Shown: positions 1 to 8,187 of the stretch, piece after piece | Layout of the letters: every line of letters begins with the position of its first letter | Numbering within the stretch: the first letter of the stretch is position 1 | Origin: Kibdelosporangium sp. MJ126-NF4 | GTDB taxonomy: Bacteria; Actinomycetota; Actinomycetes; Mycobacteriales; Pseudonocardiaceae | Direction: 5' to 3' | Assembly: GCF_000826545.1 (NCBI RefSeq) | Contig: NZ_CDME01000011.1 | Location: 1,564,657 to 1,628,656 of the forward strand | Length of the DNA stretch: 64,000 nucleotides | Program-made: the position numbers and the translations under genes | The notes under the pieces: generated by a model | Seen by the model: only the letters and a program-made list of their open reading frames with translations | What the model was told of the DNA's origin: nothing | Database searches by the model: none

Positions 1-1242
1 TCCACTGGGGTACTCGCCGAACTGCGTGAACTGGCCGACGCGTCCGAAGACGCCTTGGCGCTGGCCGACCGGGCCTTCCGGTTGATGCTGGCCGCGCGGT
101 TGCGGCCGACCGATCTCTCGGTGTTCACGGCGTGGCTGATCGGCTTCAGCGTGCCCAGAACGGTGCCGAGCGCGTGGTCCGGGACGGTCCCGCCGGTCAC
201 CATGGCAGGCAGGCACCGCACGCTCGACGAATACGTCGCGCGAAATCCGTGGCACCGGCCGGCCGGGCAGGGCGTTTTTGTCGACATAGGCTGCGGTTTC
301 CCGCCGTTCACCACGATGGAGACCGCGCAGCGGCTGGCGGAGTGGCGCGTGATCGGCGTCGATCCCGCCTTCAGCCGGTACGCCGTGTACGACACCGAGG
401 GCGCGTACGCCTGCTACGACGACGACCTGCGACTGCGCTACTACCAGGCAGGCACCTATGACCCCGACCGGGACAACAGCAAGCGGAAGTTCCAGGGCAT
501 CCTCGACCGCCTGCTCCCACGATTATCCGGCGACGAGGTGGCCGACGACGGCGGCAAGCTCGTCCGCGATCCCTTGCGCCGCTACGAATCGGGCAACCTC
601 GAGCTCGTCGGCGGCGGGATCGGCGAGTACTCAGTGGATGGTGGGGTCGACGTGATCAGGTGCATGAACGTGTTCATGTACTTCGACCACCCGTTCCGTG
701 AGAAGGCGCTGGCGTGGGCGACGACACTGTTGCGCCCGGGTGGGCTGTTTCTCTGCGGCAGCAACTGGATCGACTCGGCCTGCTCCCGCTACACCGTCTA
801 CCGCAAGGAAAAAGACCGGCTGGTGGCGAAGGAGTTCGCGTTCAGCATCGACAACGTTCGCCCGATCGACCTGGCCCCGTGGTACGGATTGCACGACGAC
901 AACCTCGAGAACCTGGCCAACGCCCACGCGGTCGGCACAGTCCGCGAGGACACGCCGTTCCGACGCAGGTTCGACAGCCGGATGGACTCGCTGCTCGCGC
1001 AGCTCAACATGTGCCCGCGTGACGCCGACGGCTACCTCGGCCACGCCCCGGCGGACATGCCCGTCGAGGACCGCGCCCGGTGCAGTTCGATCCTGGCCGC
1101 GCACCTCGACGACGAGGGATTCGTCGGCGAGGCGGTGGACGTCCTGCGCCGGTCGGGACGGCACGCGTGGCGCAACCACGTCGGCCACGTGGCGATGCGG
1201 CCCGTGACGCCGCCTCCGCTGGCGCCGTCGTCGGTGCTCTGA
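1..1242 (+). CDS. SAM-dependent methyltransferase-like protein (5' end outside window)
   Basis: The frame is open from base 1, so the true start lies upstream; a TTG at 55 is only the first possible start seen here. A class I SAM-binding loop FVDIGCG is encoded near 272-292, followed by an acidic second motif (VIGVDPAF) and a post-strand region NVFMYFDHPFREKAL with LLRPGGLF, typical of Rossmann-fold methyltransferases. The C-terminal 120 residues do not match a family I know. The substrate cannot be predicted. The next gene is convergent, with only 27 bp between them. Confidence 0.65.
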   Translation, partial: STGVLAELRELADASEDALALADRAFRLMLAARLRPTDLSVFTAWLIGFSVPRTVPSAWSGTVPPVTMAGRHRTLDEYVARNPWHRPAGQGVFVDIGCGFPPFTTMETAQRLAEWRVIGVDPAFSRYAVYDTEGAYACYDDDLRLRYYQAGTYDPDRDNSKRKFQGILDRLLPRLSGDEVADDGGKLVRDPLRRYESGNLELVGGGIGEYSVDGGVDVIRCMNVFMYFDHPFREKALAWATTLLRPGGLFLCGSNWIDSACSRYTVYRKEKDRLVAKEFAFSIDNVRPIDLAPWYGLHDDNLENLANAHAVGTVREDTPFRRRFDSRMDSLLAQLNMCPRDADGYLGHAPADMPVEDRARCSSILAAHLDDEGFVGEAVDVLRRSGRHAWRNHVGHVAMRPVTPPPLAPSSVL

Positions 1243-1269
1243 CGTACACGTCCGGACTGTCCATAATGG

Positions 1270-2259
1270 TCAGTCTGTGGTGGACTGAAGCCATCCGCGG
1301 GCGGCCGCACGCGCACCTGCCTCGAACCGGCTGCGGGCATCGAGGCGCTCCATCAGGTCGGCCATCATCCGCCGGACAGTCCGCAACGACAGGCCCAGCC
1401 GTTTGCCCGCGGCCTCGTCGGTCATCCCCTGGTCGAGCAGGTTGAGCAGTTCGCGCTCCTGCGCGCTCAGCCCGTCCTGGCCCGGTGCGGGCTTCCGGCC
1501 GAACGGGGAGGCGCCCGCCCATGTCTGGTCGAACAGCGCGACCAGCGCGGCGATGATGCCGGTTCCGGTCAGCTGCACGGCACCGTCCCGGCCGTTGTCC
1601 GGATTGACCGGTACCAGTGCGACTTCGCGGTCGACGACGAGCAGCCTGACCGGAAGTGTCGGCACAGTACGGATTTCGCCGCCGAGTTCGGTGAGCCAGC
1701 GCGCGTACTGGAACGTCGGGATGTCGTTGCGCACGCTGTCGAGGTACACCGTGCGGATGGCCACCCCGCGCCGCAACGCGGATTCGTTGAGCGGCCTGCC
1801 CGCCTCGATGCTCGCGGGCGACTGCGCACCACCGGGCATGAAGGACAGACATTCCCTGGTGGCGCGGTCGGCCAGCACCTCGAGGCGGGTCTGGATCTCG
1901 TCGATGTCGCGCAACTGGTCCATCTCGGTGCGCGGGACGGCCGACTCCAGTTCGGCGATCAGGCCGGAGATCGCGGCCTGGCTCTCGGCGAACTCCTGCT
2001 GGCGGCGCAGCAACTGCGCCTGCTGGGCCTGCAGCAGCGATTCGAGCCCGAACTTCGGGTCGACGAGGCGCAACTCGCCGGGATCGTCCACCGACTGCCG
2101 GACGAGCGTGAGTTCGGCGAGCGTGTCGAGCGTGGCGCGCACCCGCGTCTCCGACAGCCCGAGGTGGCTGCTGAGTTGCTCGACTCCCCATGACCTGTTG
2201 GCAAGCATGGCTCGGTAGACCGTTTCGGTGGTCTCGTCAAGGCCGAGTGCCTCCAGCAT
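1270..2259 (-). CDS. TrmB/LuxR-type transcriptional regulator
   Basis: 329 residues. The N-terminus (about 1-65: LGLDETTETVYRAML, then LSSHLGLSETRVRATLDTL) is a TrmB-like winged helix. The middle part carries a glutamine-rich coiled segment and a PLD-like region seen in actinomycete TrmB/LuxR hybrids. The C-terminus (about 255-320: LSAQERELLNLLDQG, RLGLSLRTVRRMMADLMERL) is a LuxR/GerE helix-turn-helix. The ATG at 2259 follows a GGGGGG ribosome-binding stretch. It is divergent from 2275-2779, so it may control those short genes. The ligand is unknown. Confidence 0.8.
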   Translation of the reverse strand: MLEALGLDETTETVYRAMLANRSWGVEQLSSHLGLSETRVRATLDTLAELTLVRQSVDDPGELRLVDPKFGLESLLQAQQAQLLRRQQEFAESQAAISGLIAELESAVPRTEMDQLRDIDEIQTRLEVLADRATRECLSFMPGGAQSPASIEAGRPLNESALRRGVAIRTVYLDSVRNDIPTFQYARWLTELGGEIRTVPTLPVRLLVVDREVALVPVNPDNGRDGAVQLTGTGIIAALVALFDQTWAGASPFGRKPAPGQDGLSAQERELLNLLDQGMTDEAAGKRLGLSLRTVRRMMADLMERLDARSRFEAGARAAARGWLQSTTD

Positions 2260-2274
2260 GCGCCGCCCCCCAGC

Positions 2275-2487
2275 GTGACCGCGTACTTACTCGATCCAGC
2301 ATCTCACGACCCGTGGCCTGGCACCAAGCTGCCCACGCACTTGGTGCCAGCCGTTTCGGGTTCCGGGCGGGCACGGGCGTCAGCAGACTCCAAGGCAGGC
2401 GAACTAACGAACTGGGGGTCGATTCCTGTGTCTTCGAACGCAATCCTTGCCAGCAGTCACGCCGATGGCTTCGACTGGGACAAATAG
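2275..2487 (+). CDS. possible small peptide gene (70 aa), uncertain
   Basis: An open frame starts with GTG 15 bp from the divergent regulator start and stops 4 bp before the next gene. The predicted peptide is 70 residues, has no membrane segment, and ends with a Ser-rich tail (PVSSNAILASSHADGFDWDK). No clear ribosome-binding site precedes the GTG; leaderless translation is possible. Third-position GC is only about 65-70 percent, lower than in neighbouring genes, so this may simply be an intergenic region. It is listed because regulator, short peptide and small downstream protein is an arrangement seen with peptide natural products or signalling peptides. Confidence 0.25.
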   Translation: MTAYLLDPASHDPWPGTKLPTHLVPAVSGSGRARASADSKAGELTNWGSIPVSSNAILASSHADGFDWDK

Positions 2488-2491
2488 CGAG

Positions 2492-2779
2492 ATGTACATG
2501 GCCTTGGTGACCATGACCGCGACCAGGCGGAGTGCCCGCGCCGACATCGACGCCAACCTGGTCGCGGATCTGCTGTGGGCCTTGGCCGAACCGAGCCACC
2601 ACCTGGAACACGTGCACGCGAAGTCCGTCCCCGGCCGGGTCGACCTGGTGTTGTTCCACCTCACCGCGGACGCGCCAGCGGCGGCCACCGCGGCCCGACA
2701 GTTGTGCCGCCTCGCGGTTTCGACGTCACCCCGGCTGCGGGGATGGCAGGTTTCATCGACCGTTGAAGAGTACTGCTGA
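2492..2779 (+). CDS. small hypothetical protein (95 aa)
   Basis: The ATG at 2492 follows a GCGAG sequence. Third-position GC is high, so this is probably a real gene. The protein reads as a small alpha/beta domain: a helix (NLVADLLWALAEP), a strand (HLEHVHAKSV), a strand (RVDLVLFHLT), a helix rich in alanine (AAATAARQLCRLAV), then a last strand (LRGWQVSS). No catalytic motif is visible and I do not recognise the family. It lies 16 bp upstream of the inositol-monophosphatase-like gene and may be co-transcribed with it. Confidence 0.6.
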   Translation: MYMALVTMTATRRSARADIDANLVADLLWALAEPSHHLEHVHAKSVPGRVDLVLFHLTADAPAAATAARQLCRLAVSTSPRLRGWQVSSTVEEYC

Positions 2780-2795
2780 CCACTAAGGTGACCTC

Positions 2796-3590
2796 ATGGC
2801 TGATCACGCGGAACTCATGCCCATCGCCTCACAGGCCGTGTCGATGGCGCGTAAGATCATTCAGCAGCGAGCACCGTTCAGTGTGGCCGCCAAGGGCGAA
2901 CGCGACATGGTGACCGACGTCGACCTCGCGGTCGAGGAAGCCGTACGGAACTTCCTCGCCAAGGAGACGCCGGACATCCGGCTGGTCGGCGAGGAACAAG
3001 GGCAGTCCGGTGCGGCCGACTCGACCCTGTGGTGGGTCCTCGACCCGATCGACGGGACGGCGAACTTCGCGCGTGGCATCCCGTTGTCCGCGGTGTCCCT
3101 CGCACTGGTCGACGGCACACAGGCCGTGCTGGCCGCGATCGACCTGCCGTTCATGGACACCTGGTACACGGCACGAGCGGGAAGCGGGGCGTACGCCAAC
3201 GGCGAGCCCATGAGGTGCTCGCCGGTGACGGACCTGTCCGAAGCCGTGATCTCGATCGGGGACTTCTCGGTCGGTGCGGGTGCCGCGGCGAAGAACCGGG
3301 TGCGGCTCGCACTGCTTGCCGAACTCGGCGCCAACGCGCAGCGCATCCGGATGATCGGTACCGCCGCGACCGACCTCGCGTGGGTGGCGCAGGGCAGGCT
3401 GGACGCGACGATCAACCTGTCCAACAAGCCGTGGGACACCATGGCAGGGGTGCTGTTGGTGCGGGAAGCGGGCGGTCTGGTCCTCGACCACGACGGCAGC
3501 AGGCACACGTCCGAATCGGCCAGCACGATCGCGATAACGCCCGGCCTGCGTGACGCGATCATGACGCGGCTGGCTGAGGCTCGTCGATGA
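2796..3590 (+). CDS. inositol monophosphatase family protein
   Basis: 264 residues, the usual length for the Mg-dependent IMPase/histidinol-phosphatase/3'-phosphoadenosine phosphatase superfamily. The metal-binding motifs are present: GEEQ near residue 67, DPIDGTANF near 82-90, and the C-terminal WDTMAGVLLVREAGG near 210-225. The family removes phosphate from inositol-1-phosphate or from related small substrates such as histidinol phosphate; the exact substrate cannot be read here. The start ATG has AAGGTGA upstream. Its last 32 bp overlap the end of the convergent gene 3559-4149. Confidence 0.88.
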   Translation: MADHAELMPIASQAVSMARKIIQQRAPFSVAAKGERDMVTDVDLAVEEAVRNFLAKETPDIRLVGEEQGQSGAADSTLWWVLDPIDGTANFARGIPLSAVSLALVDGTQAVLAAIDLPFMDTWYTARAGSGAYANGEPMRCSPVTDLSEAVISIGDFSVGAGAAAKNRVRLALLAELGANAQRIRMIGTAATDLAWVAQGRLDATINLSNKPWDTMAGVLLVREAGGLVLDHDGSRHTSESASTIAITPGLRDAIMTRLAEARR

Positions 3591-4149
3591 GGTCGCGCAC
3601 CACGGTCATCCTGGTGGCCAGGTAAAGCCGGTTCAGCGTCGGGAGTCCGGCGTGCGCGGTGACGAAATGTGGTGCCATCGGCGGTTTCCCCGGCACGACG
3701 GTCCGGGAAGCCGCCGGTAGCTGCAGATCCTGTGTGTCGGTGAACGGCACACCGCGCAGCATCTGGTCGACCCATTCCTCGGCGGCGTCCAGTTCGCCGA
3801 CATCGGGCAGATCGGCCCAGTTCACCGCACGACTGCGGAACGTGGTGTGCCGCAGAGCGGGATACCGGTGCACGGCCGCGCCGAGGCACAGCAGCGACCG
3901 CGCGGTGAGAGCCTCGCAGCCGAGGATCTCCAGACGTGGCTTGCCGTGTGACTCGGGAGCGAAGTCGTAGCCCGGTTTCCAGCCGCGGATCGGCAAGGCC
4001 GACGGCCGGGCGGCCGCGTCACGTTCATCGGCGCCACACCACGGACACGGCCGCACGGAGAGTTCGATCCGTACGGACAACGCCGTCGACGCGGCGAGCA
4101 CATGGGCCGCGGCCTCACGGTTGGCCATCCGGATCACAGTTTCCCGCAT
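3559..4149 (-). CDS. unknown protein, last gene of the 6053-3559 operon
   Basis: 196 residues from the ATG at 4149, which overlaps the upstream gene's TGA by ATGA, so the two are probably translationally coupled. A longer frame upstream runs through the neighbour's coding region and is rejected. A CPWCG motif near residue 34 could bind a metal or be redox active. Near the N-terminus it has HVLAAST, also found in the upstream glycosyltransferase-like protein and encoded there by the same 20 bases. I do not recognise the family. Its tail overlaps the IMPase gene by 32 bp in antisense. Confidence 0.6.
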   Translation of the reverse strand: MRETVIRMANREAAAHVLAASTALSVRIELSVRPCPWCGADERDAAARPSALPIRGWKPGYDFAPESHGKPRLEILGCEALTARSLLCLGAAVHRYPALRHTTFRSRAVNWADLPDVGELDAAEEWVDQMLRGVPFTDTQDLQLPAASRTVVPGKPPMAPHFVTAHAGLPTLNRLYLATRMTVVRDLIDEPQPAAS

Positions 4150-5261
4150 CAGGACACCTTCCTCGCAGCCAGTACTGGTTCGCGGCCGTGCGCGACGGCC
4201 TCGACCGCGATGTCGATCAGCTGATCTCTGCGGCGCTCGTCCAGGTCCGCCTGGTCCTCCGGCAGCAGGCCGCACGCGAGCCAGGTCCGGAACGCGTTGC
4301 GCAGCAGGACAGTGCGCAGTTCGCCGGTGGCCGCGGTGTCCAGGCTGTCGAACCCGAGGATGTACCCGGCCGCCCAGATCTCACCGGCCAGCCGCGCGGG
4401 AACGTCGTACCGGCCGATGACCTGTCGGCCGCGGTGCACCACATCCACCGGATCCATCCCGATCAGCGGACACCAGTCCTGCCAGTACCAGCCGAACGGA
4501 TGCCAGATGTGCTCGCCCGCGGCGGGCCTGGCGAAACGCAGACGGGTCTCGGAGTTGTGCAGTTCGACGGAGAAGTCCGTGGCCGACCGGTGCGCGGCCC
4601 GTCGCGTCGACGCGGCGAGCACATGCGGTGCCGTCTCCCAATAGCTCGCCTGCGCCGACCACCGTGACAGGAAGACTGTCGCATGCCGTTCGCCGTCGAG
4701 TTCGTTGCCCGCGATGCTCCGCAGAGCGCCGTGCTCCAGCAGGTGCGGAACCGCGGCGAGAACCGGGATCCCGCGCTGACGGCAGAACTCCGCGATGACC
4801 CGGTCGTCATGCCGGATGTCGTCCGGAATCCCGGCGAGGTACTCGGCGAGGGCCCGCGCCTGGTGAGTGGGGAGCACGAGCCCGAGTGTGGGCACGAACG
4901 CGTCGAACAACGGCGCCCACGCGGCGCCCGCTTCGACCGCGCGGCGGACGAAGTACGAGTTCGGCGTGCTGTGCCAGTTCACGTACAGCGTGATCGCCGC
5001 CGCGGGCTGGGCGGCGACTGCTCGGTGGATGTGGCCGGCGAACCCGTCGGTCAGCGTCACGTCGTCCTGCAGGACGAGATGGTGTGTCGCGTCCGGATCG
5101 ACTGCCGCCCAGGCCTTCTTCGCTGTCCGCAACGGACTGGGGATACCGTGCGGGTCGGGGTCGGCGACGATCCGGGCGGCCAGCGGCGCGCAGGCCGCCT
5201 GGACAGCGGCGGCCTGCGCGGCACGGTCGGGGTGGTGCATGATCGCGATACTGAACTTCAT
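4149..5261 (-). CDS. glycosyltransferase-like protein with unknown C-terminal domain
   Basis: 370 residues. The N-terminal half (FSIAIMHHPDR, then HLVLQDDVTLTDGF near residues 60-73) resembles family-2/25-like nucleotide-sugar glycosyltransferases, with the acidic LQDD in the position of a DXD metal site. The half after about residue 210 (HVLAAST, then an aromatic-rich HPFGWYWQDWCPLIGMD) is unfamiliar. The ATG at 5261 has AAGGAG ahead of it and lies 12 bp after the DAHP-synthase-like gene. Together these suggest sugar-decorated or shikimate-linked metabolite assembly, but no product can be named. Confidence 0.6.
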   Translation of the reverse strand: MKFSIAIMHHPDRAAQAAAVQAACAPLAARIVADPDPHGIPSPLRTAKKAWAAVDPDATHHLVLQDDVTLTDGFAGHIHRAVAAQPAAAITLYVNWHSTPNSYFVRRAVEAGAAWAPLFDAFVPTLGLVLPTHQARALAEYLAGIPDDIRHDDRVIAEFCRQRGIPVLAAVPHLLEHGALRSIAGNELDGERHATVFLSRWSAQASYWETAPHVLAASTRRAAHRSATDFSVELHNSETRLRFARPAAGEHIWHPFGWYWQDWCPLIGMDPVDVVHRGRQVIGRYDVPARLAGEIWAAGYILGFDSLDTAATGELRTVLLRNAFRTWLACGLLPEDQADLDERRRDQLIDIAVEAVAHGREPVLAARKVS

Positions 5262-5273
5262 TCGCTGGGCTCC

Positions 5274-6053
5274 TTATGCCGCAACGGGATCCAGGCTGCC
5301 CGACAGCTGCCGCATCCGCCGGGCGGTGACCACGAGGTGGCCGAGCGCGGCAGTGTCGATCGCCTGGTCGCAGTCGGTCCACGACTCGCCGGGAACCGGG
5401 TGGCTCTCCACGATCAGGCCGTCCGCGCCGACGGCGACACCGGCGAGCGCCAACGGCAGGACCCAGTCACTCCGCCCGGCGGCGTGACTGGGGTCGACGA
5501 TGATCGGCAGGTCGGTCTTGGTGCGCAGCACCGGAACAGCAGCGATGTCCAGGGTGTTGCGGGTCTCGGTGATGAACGTGCGGATGCCGCGTTCGCACAG
5601 GATCACGTTCGGGTTGCCCGCGCTGCGGATGTAGTCGGCCGAACCGATCCACTCGTCGTAGGTGGCGGCGAACGAACGCTTGAGCACCACGGGCAGTCCC
5701 GCTTCGCCCGCCGCGAGCAGCAGCCGCGCGTTGCGCATCGACCGCGCGCCGATCAGGAAAGCGTCCACATGGGACTTGAGCAGGTCGATGTCGGACCCGT
5801 CGAGCGGCTCGGCGATGATCGGCAGGCCGGTCCGTGCCCGTGCCTTGTCCAGCAACGGGATCGCGTCCGCCCCCATGCCCTGGAACCGGTCAGGTCCGGA
5901 CCGCGGCTTGAAGACGCAGCCGCGCAACACATCCGCCCCTGCCAGCGCCGCCGCCTCGGCGTGCTCGACATAGCCGGGCTCCACCGAGCACGGACCCGAG
6001 ATGATGGGCAGATCGCCCGAACCGAACACCGCGTCGCCGATCTTGACAATCAC
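5274..6053 (-). CDS. 3-deoxy-7-phosphoheptulonate synthase-like (KDO8PS/DAHPS type I-beta family)
   Basis: 259 residues, first gene of a three-gene operon. The GTG at 6053 follows GGGGAG. Family signatures are ISGPCSVE (metal-ligand Cys near residue 22), FKPRSGPDRFQG, a lysine in VVLKRSFAATYDEW, and the metal-binding DPSHAAGRSDWV. The family condenses phosphoenolpyruvate with erythrose 4-phosphate (or arabinose 5-phosphate) to start the shikimate or KDO pathway. There is no fused chorismate-mutase domain. Sitting beside a glycosyltransferase-like gene rather than aro genes, it may be a dedicated precursor-supply copy for a secondary metabolite; that is inference. Confidence 0.85.
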   Translation of the reverse strand: MIVKIGDAVFGSGDLPIISGPCSVEPGYVEHAEAAALAGADVLRGCVFKPRSGPDRFQGMGADAIPLLDKARARTGLPIIAEPLDGSDIDLLKSHVDAFLIGARSMRNARLLLAAGEAGLPVVLKRSFAATYDEWIGSADYIRSAGNPNVILCERGIRTFITETRNTLDIAAVPVLRTKTDLPIIVDPSHAAGRSDWVLPLALAGVAVGADGLIVESHPVPGESWTDCDQAIDTAALGHLVVTARRMRQLSGSLDPVAA

Positions 6054-6124
6054 GTTGGCTCCCCTTGCTGTCGTGTTCTGACAGGACCGAGTCTGCTCGA
6101 CACCAGCAGGTGGCGACAGTGATC

Positions 6125-6166
6125 AGCAGTGGCACCAACGGTCTCTGGCACCTTGCTGCCACTGCT
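6125..6166. promoter_or_regulatory. inverted repeat between divergent DAHPS-like and asparaginase genes
   Basis: AGCAGTGGCA (6125-6134) and TGCCACTGCT (6157-6166) are a perfect 10-bp inverted repeat with a 22-bp spacer, and TGGCACC occurs twice inside. It lies 18-59 bp before the asparaginase ATG and about 70-115 bp before the GTG of the operon on the other strand. It could be a repressor operator or an mRNA hairpin. No known motif is recognised. Confidence 0.4.
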
Positions 6167-6183
6167 GTGGCTACAGTGGGGGC

Positions 6184-7167
6184 ATGACGAACGTGGTCGT
6201 TTTCGGACTTGGCGGAACCATCTCGATGACGGCCGACGCCGGTGGGGGCGTCGTCCCCGCGTTGTCCGCCGAGCAGTTGGTCGCGGCGGTACCAGGGCTG
6301 GCGGAGACCGGTGTGCAGGTGGACGTGGTCGACTTCCGCCGTATTCCCGGTGCCTCGCTGTCGTTCGAGGATCTGGACGCGCTCGCGGCCGCGATCGAGC
6401 AGCGGTTGGACGGGGGAGCGGACGGTGTCGTCATCACTCAGGGCACCGACACCATCGAAGAGACGTCCTATCTGCTTGACCTCGCCCACCACCGGGACGA
6501 ACCGGTCGTGGTGACAGGCGCGATGCGCAATCCGTCCTTGGCGGGCGCGGACGGTCCGGCCAACCTGCTGGCAGCGGTTCAGACAGCGGCGGCCGAGACG
6601 ACACGAGGCCTGGGCGCGCTCGTGGTGTTCGCCGACGAGATCCACGCCGCTGCCCGCGTCCGCAAGTCCCACAGCACCAGTACCCACACCTTTCACTCCG
6701 CCAACGGCGGTCCGCTGGGCTATGTCGTGGAAGGCGAGCCACGGATCGTCAACCGGCCGGAGACCCGCGTGACTCTCGCGTCCGCCCACGACCACACCAA
6801 AGCGGACGTGGCCGTGGTCCCGTTGGTGTTCGGGGACACCGGCACCGCGCTGCAGGCGGTCGGGGACCGTGTGGACGGTCTGGTCGTCGCCGCGTTCGGG
6901 GCCGGGCACGTGCCCGAGGCCGTTGTGGACATCCTGACCAGGCTCACCCAACGCATCCCCGTCGTGCTCGCGTCCCGTTCCGGTGCGGGGTCCGTGCTGG
7001 CCAGGACGTACGCCTTTCCCGGGTCCGAGACCGACATGCTGGGCCGCGGCCTGATCTCGGCAGGTTTCCTCGACCCGGTGAAGGCGCGGATCCTGTTGTG
7101 CCAGTTGCTCAACAGCGGCCACGACCGGGCGAGCGTCAAGGCTGTGTTCGAGCAGGCGGGCCGGTGA
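6184..7167 (+). CDS. ansA: L-asparaginase
   Basis: 327 residues, the normal size of bacterial type I/II asparaginases. Both catalytic threonine blocks are present: GLGGTIS with Thr12, and TQGTDT (85-90) with Thr88-Asp89, followed by the conserved ARVRKSHST segment. The enzyme hydrolyses asparagine to aspartate and ammonia. No signal peptide is seen, which suggests a cytoplasmic form. The ATG is preceded by GTGGGGG. The gene stands alone between divergent and convergent neighbours. Confidence 0.92.
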   Translation: MTNVVVFGLGGTISMTADAGGGVVPALSAEQLVAAVPGLAETGVQVDVVDFRRIPGASLSFEDLDALAAAIEQRLDGGADGVVITQGTDTIEETSYLLDLAHHRDEPVVVTGAMRNPSLAGADGPANLLAAVQTAAAETTRGLGALVVFADEIHAAARVRKSHSTSTHTFHSANGGPLGYVVEGEPRIVNRPETRVTLASAHDHTKADVAVVPLVFGDTGTALQAVGDRVDGLVVAAFGAGHVPEAVVDILTRLTQRIPVVLASRSGAGSVLARTYAFPGSETDMLGRGLISAGFLDPVKARILLCQLLNSGHDRASVKAVFEQAGR

Positions 7168-7173
7168 ACTCGG

Positions 7174-8187
7174 TCACAGCTCGCCGCGTTTGCGGGACAC
7201 GAGCAGGAACAGCGGGACGCCGAGCAGCGCGGTGAAGACGCCGACCGGCACCTCCTGTGGTGCGTATGCGACCCGGGCCAGCGCATCGGTCCACACCAGG
7301 AACAGGGCGCCGACCAACGCCGTGTACGGCAGCAGAACGCGGTGCTTGGGGCCGGTCAGGAACCGCACGCCGTGCGGCACGATCAGGCCGACGAACCCGA
7401 TCGCCCCGACCGATGCCACCGCGACGGACGTGAGCAGTGCGGTCGCCACGAGCAGGGTGATCCGGATGCGGAGGACGTCGACGCCCAACCCGGCGGCGGT
7501 CTCATGACCGAGTGCCAGCGCGTCCAGCGACCGTGCGCACAGCCAGATCACGGTGAGCCCGATCGCCGCCACGACCGCGCCTACCGCGACCGAGTCCCAG
7601 CGTGCCGAGGACATGGAACCCAGCAGCCAGTAGGTGATCGCGCGCGTGGTGTCCGGATTCGCCGACGCCATCAGGATCAGCGACGTGATCGCCGCGAACA
7701 ACTGCCCGACGATCACGCCGATCAGCACGATCCGGACAGTGTGCAACGCGCTGCGCCGCAACAGCACCAGCATGAGCGCGAACGCCAGCGCGGCGCCGAT
7801 GAACGCGCCGCCCATCACGCCGACCGATCCCGCGCCGATCCCAATCACGACCACTGCGACCGCGCCCGCCGACGCCCCGTTGGAGACACCGAGCAGGTAC
7901 GGATCCGCCAGCGAGTTGCGGGTGACCGCCTGCAGCACGGCTCCGCAGACCGCGAGCACGGCGCCGACCAGCGCGGCCAGCAGTACCCGGGGAACTCGCA
8001 GTTGCCAGATCACCGAGTCGGTCAGCCGGGGCAGTGGCTGCACCGGCAGGCCGATGTGCGTGCCGAGCACGCGGCCGATGTCCGCGTAGCCGATCCCGGT
8101 CGCGCCGATCCGGATCGCGGCGAACAGGGAGACGAGCAACGCCAGCACCGACGCGCCCGCCAGCGTGAGCTGTCTAGTGCGCGACAC
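7174..8187 (-). CDS. FecCD-family ABC transporter permease
   Basis: 337 residues with about nine to ten hydrophobic segments and the FecCD signatures LRVPRVLLAALVGAVLAV, GAVLQAVTRNSLADPYLLG and GFVGLIVPHGVRFLTG. It would form the inner-membrane channel for a siderophore, cobalamin or metallophore complex, partnered by the lipoprotein encoded just upstream. The GTG start overlaps that gene by 14 bp, so the pair is one transcript. No ATPase gene follows: the next gene is convergent, so the ATP-binding subunit must be encoded elsewhere. Confidence 0.93.
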   Translation of the reverse strand: MSRTRQLTLAGASVLALLVSLFAAIRIGATGIGYADIGRVLGTHIGLPVQPLPRLTDSVIWQLRVPRVLLAALVGAVLAVCGAVLQAVTRNSLADPYLLGVSNGASAGAVAVVVIGIGAGSVGVMGGAFIGAALAFALMLVLLRRSALHTVRIVLIGVIVGQLFAAITSLILMASANPDTTRAITYWLLGSMSSARWDSVAVGAVVAAIGLTVIWLCARSLDALALGHETAAGLGVDVLRIRITLLVATALLTSVAVASVGAIGFVGLIVPHGVRFLTGPKHRVLLPYTALVGALFLVWTDALARVAYAPQEVPVGVFTALLGVPLFLLVSRKRGEL

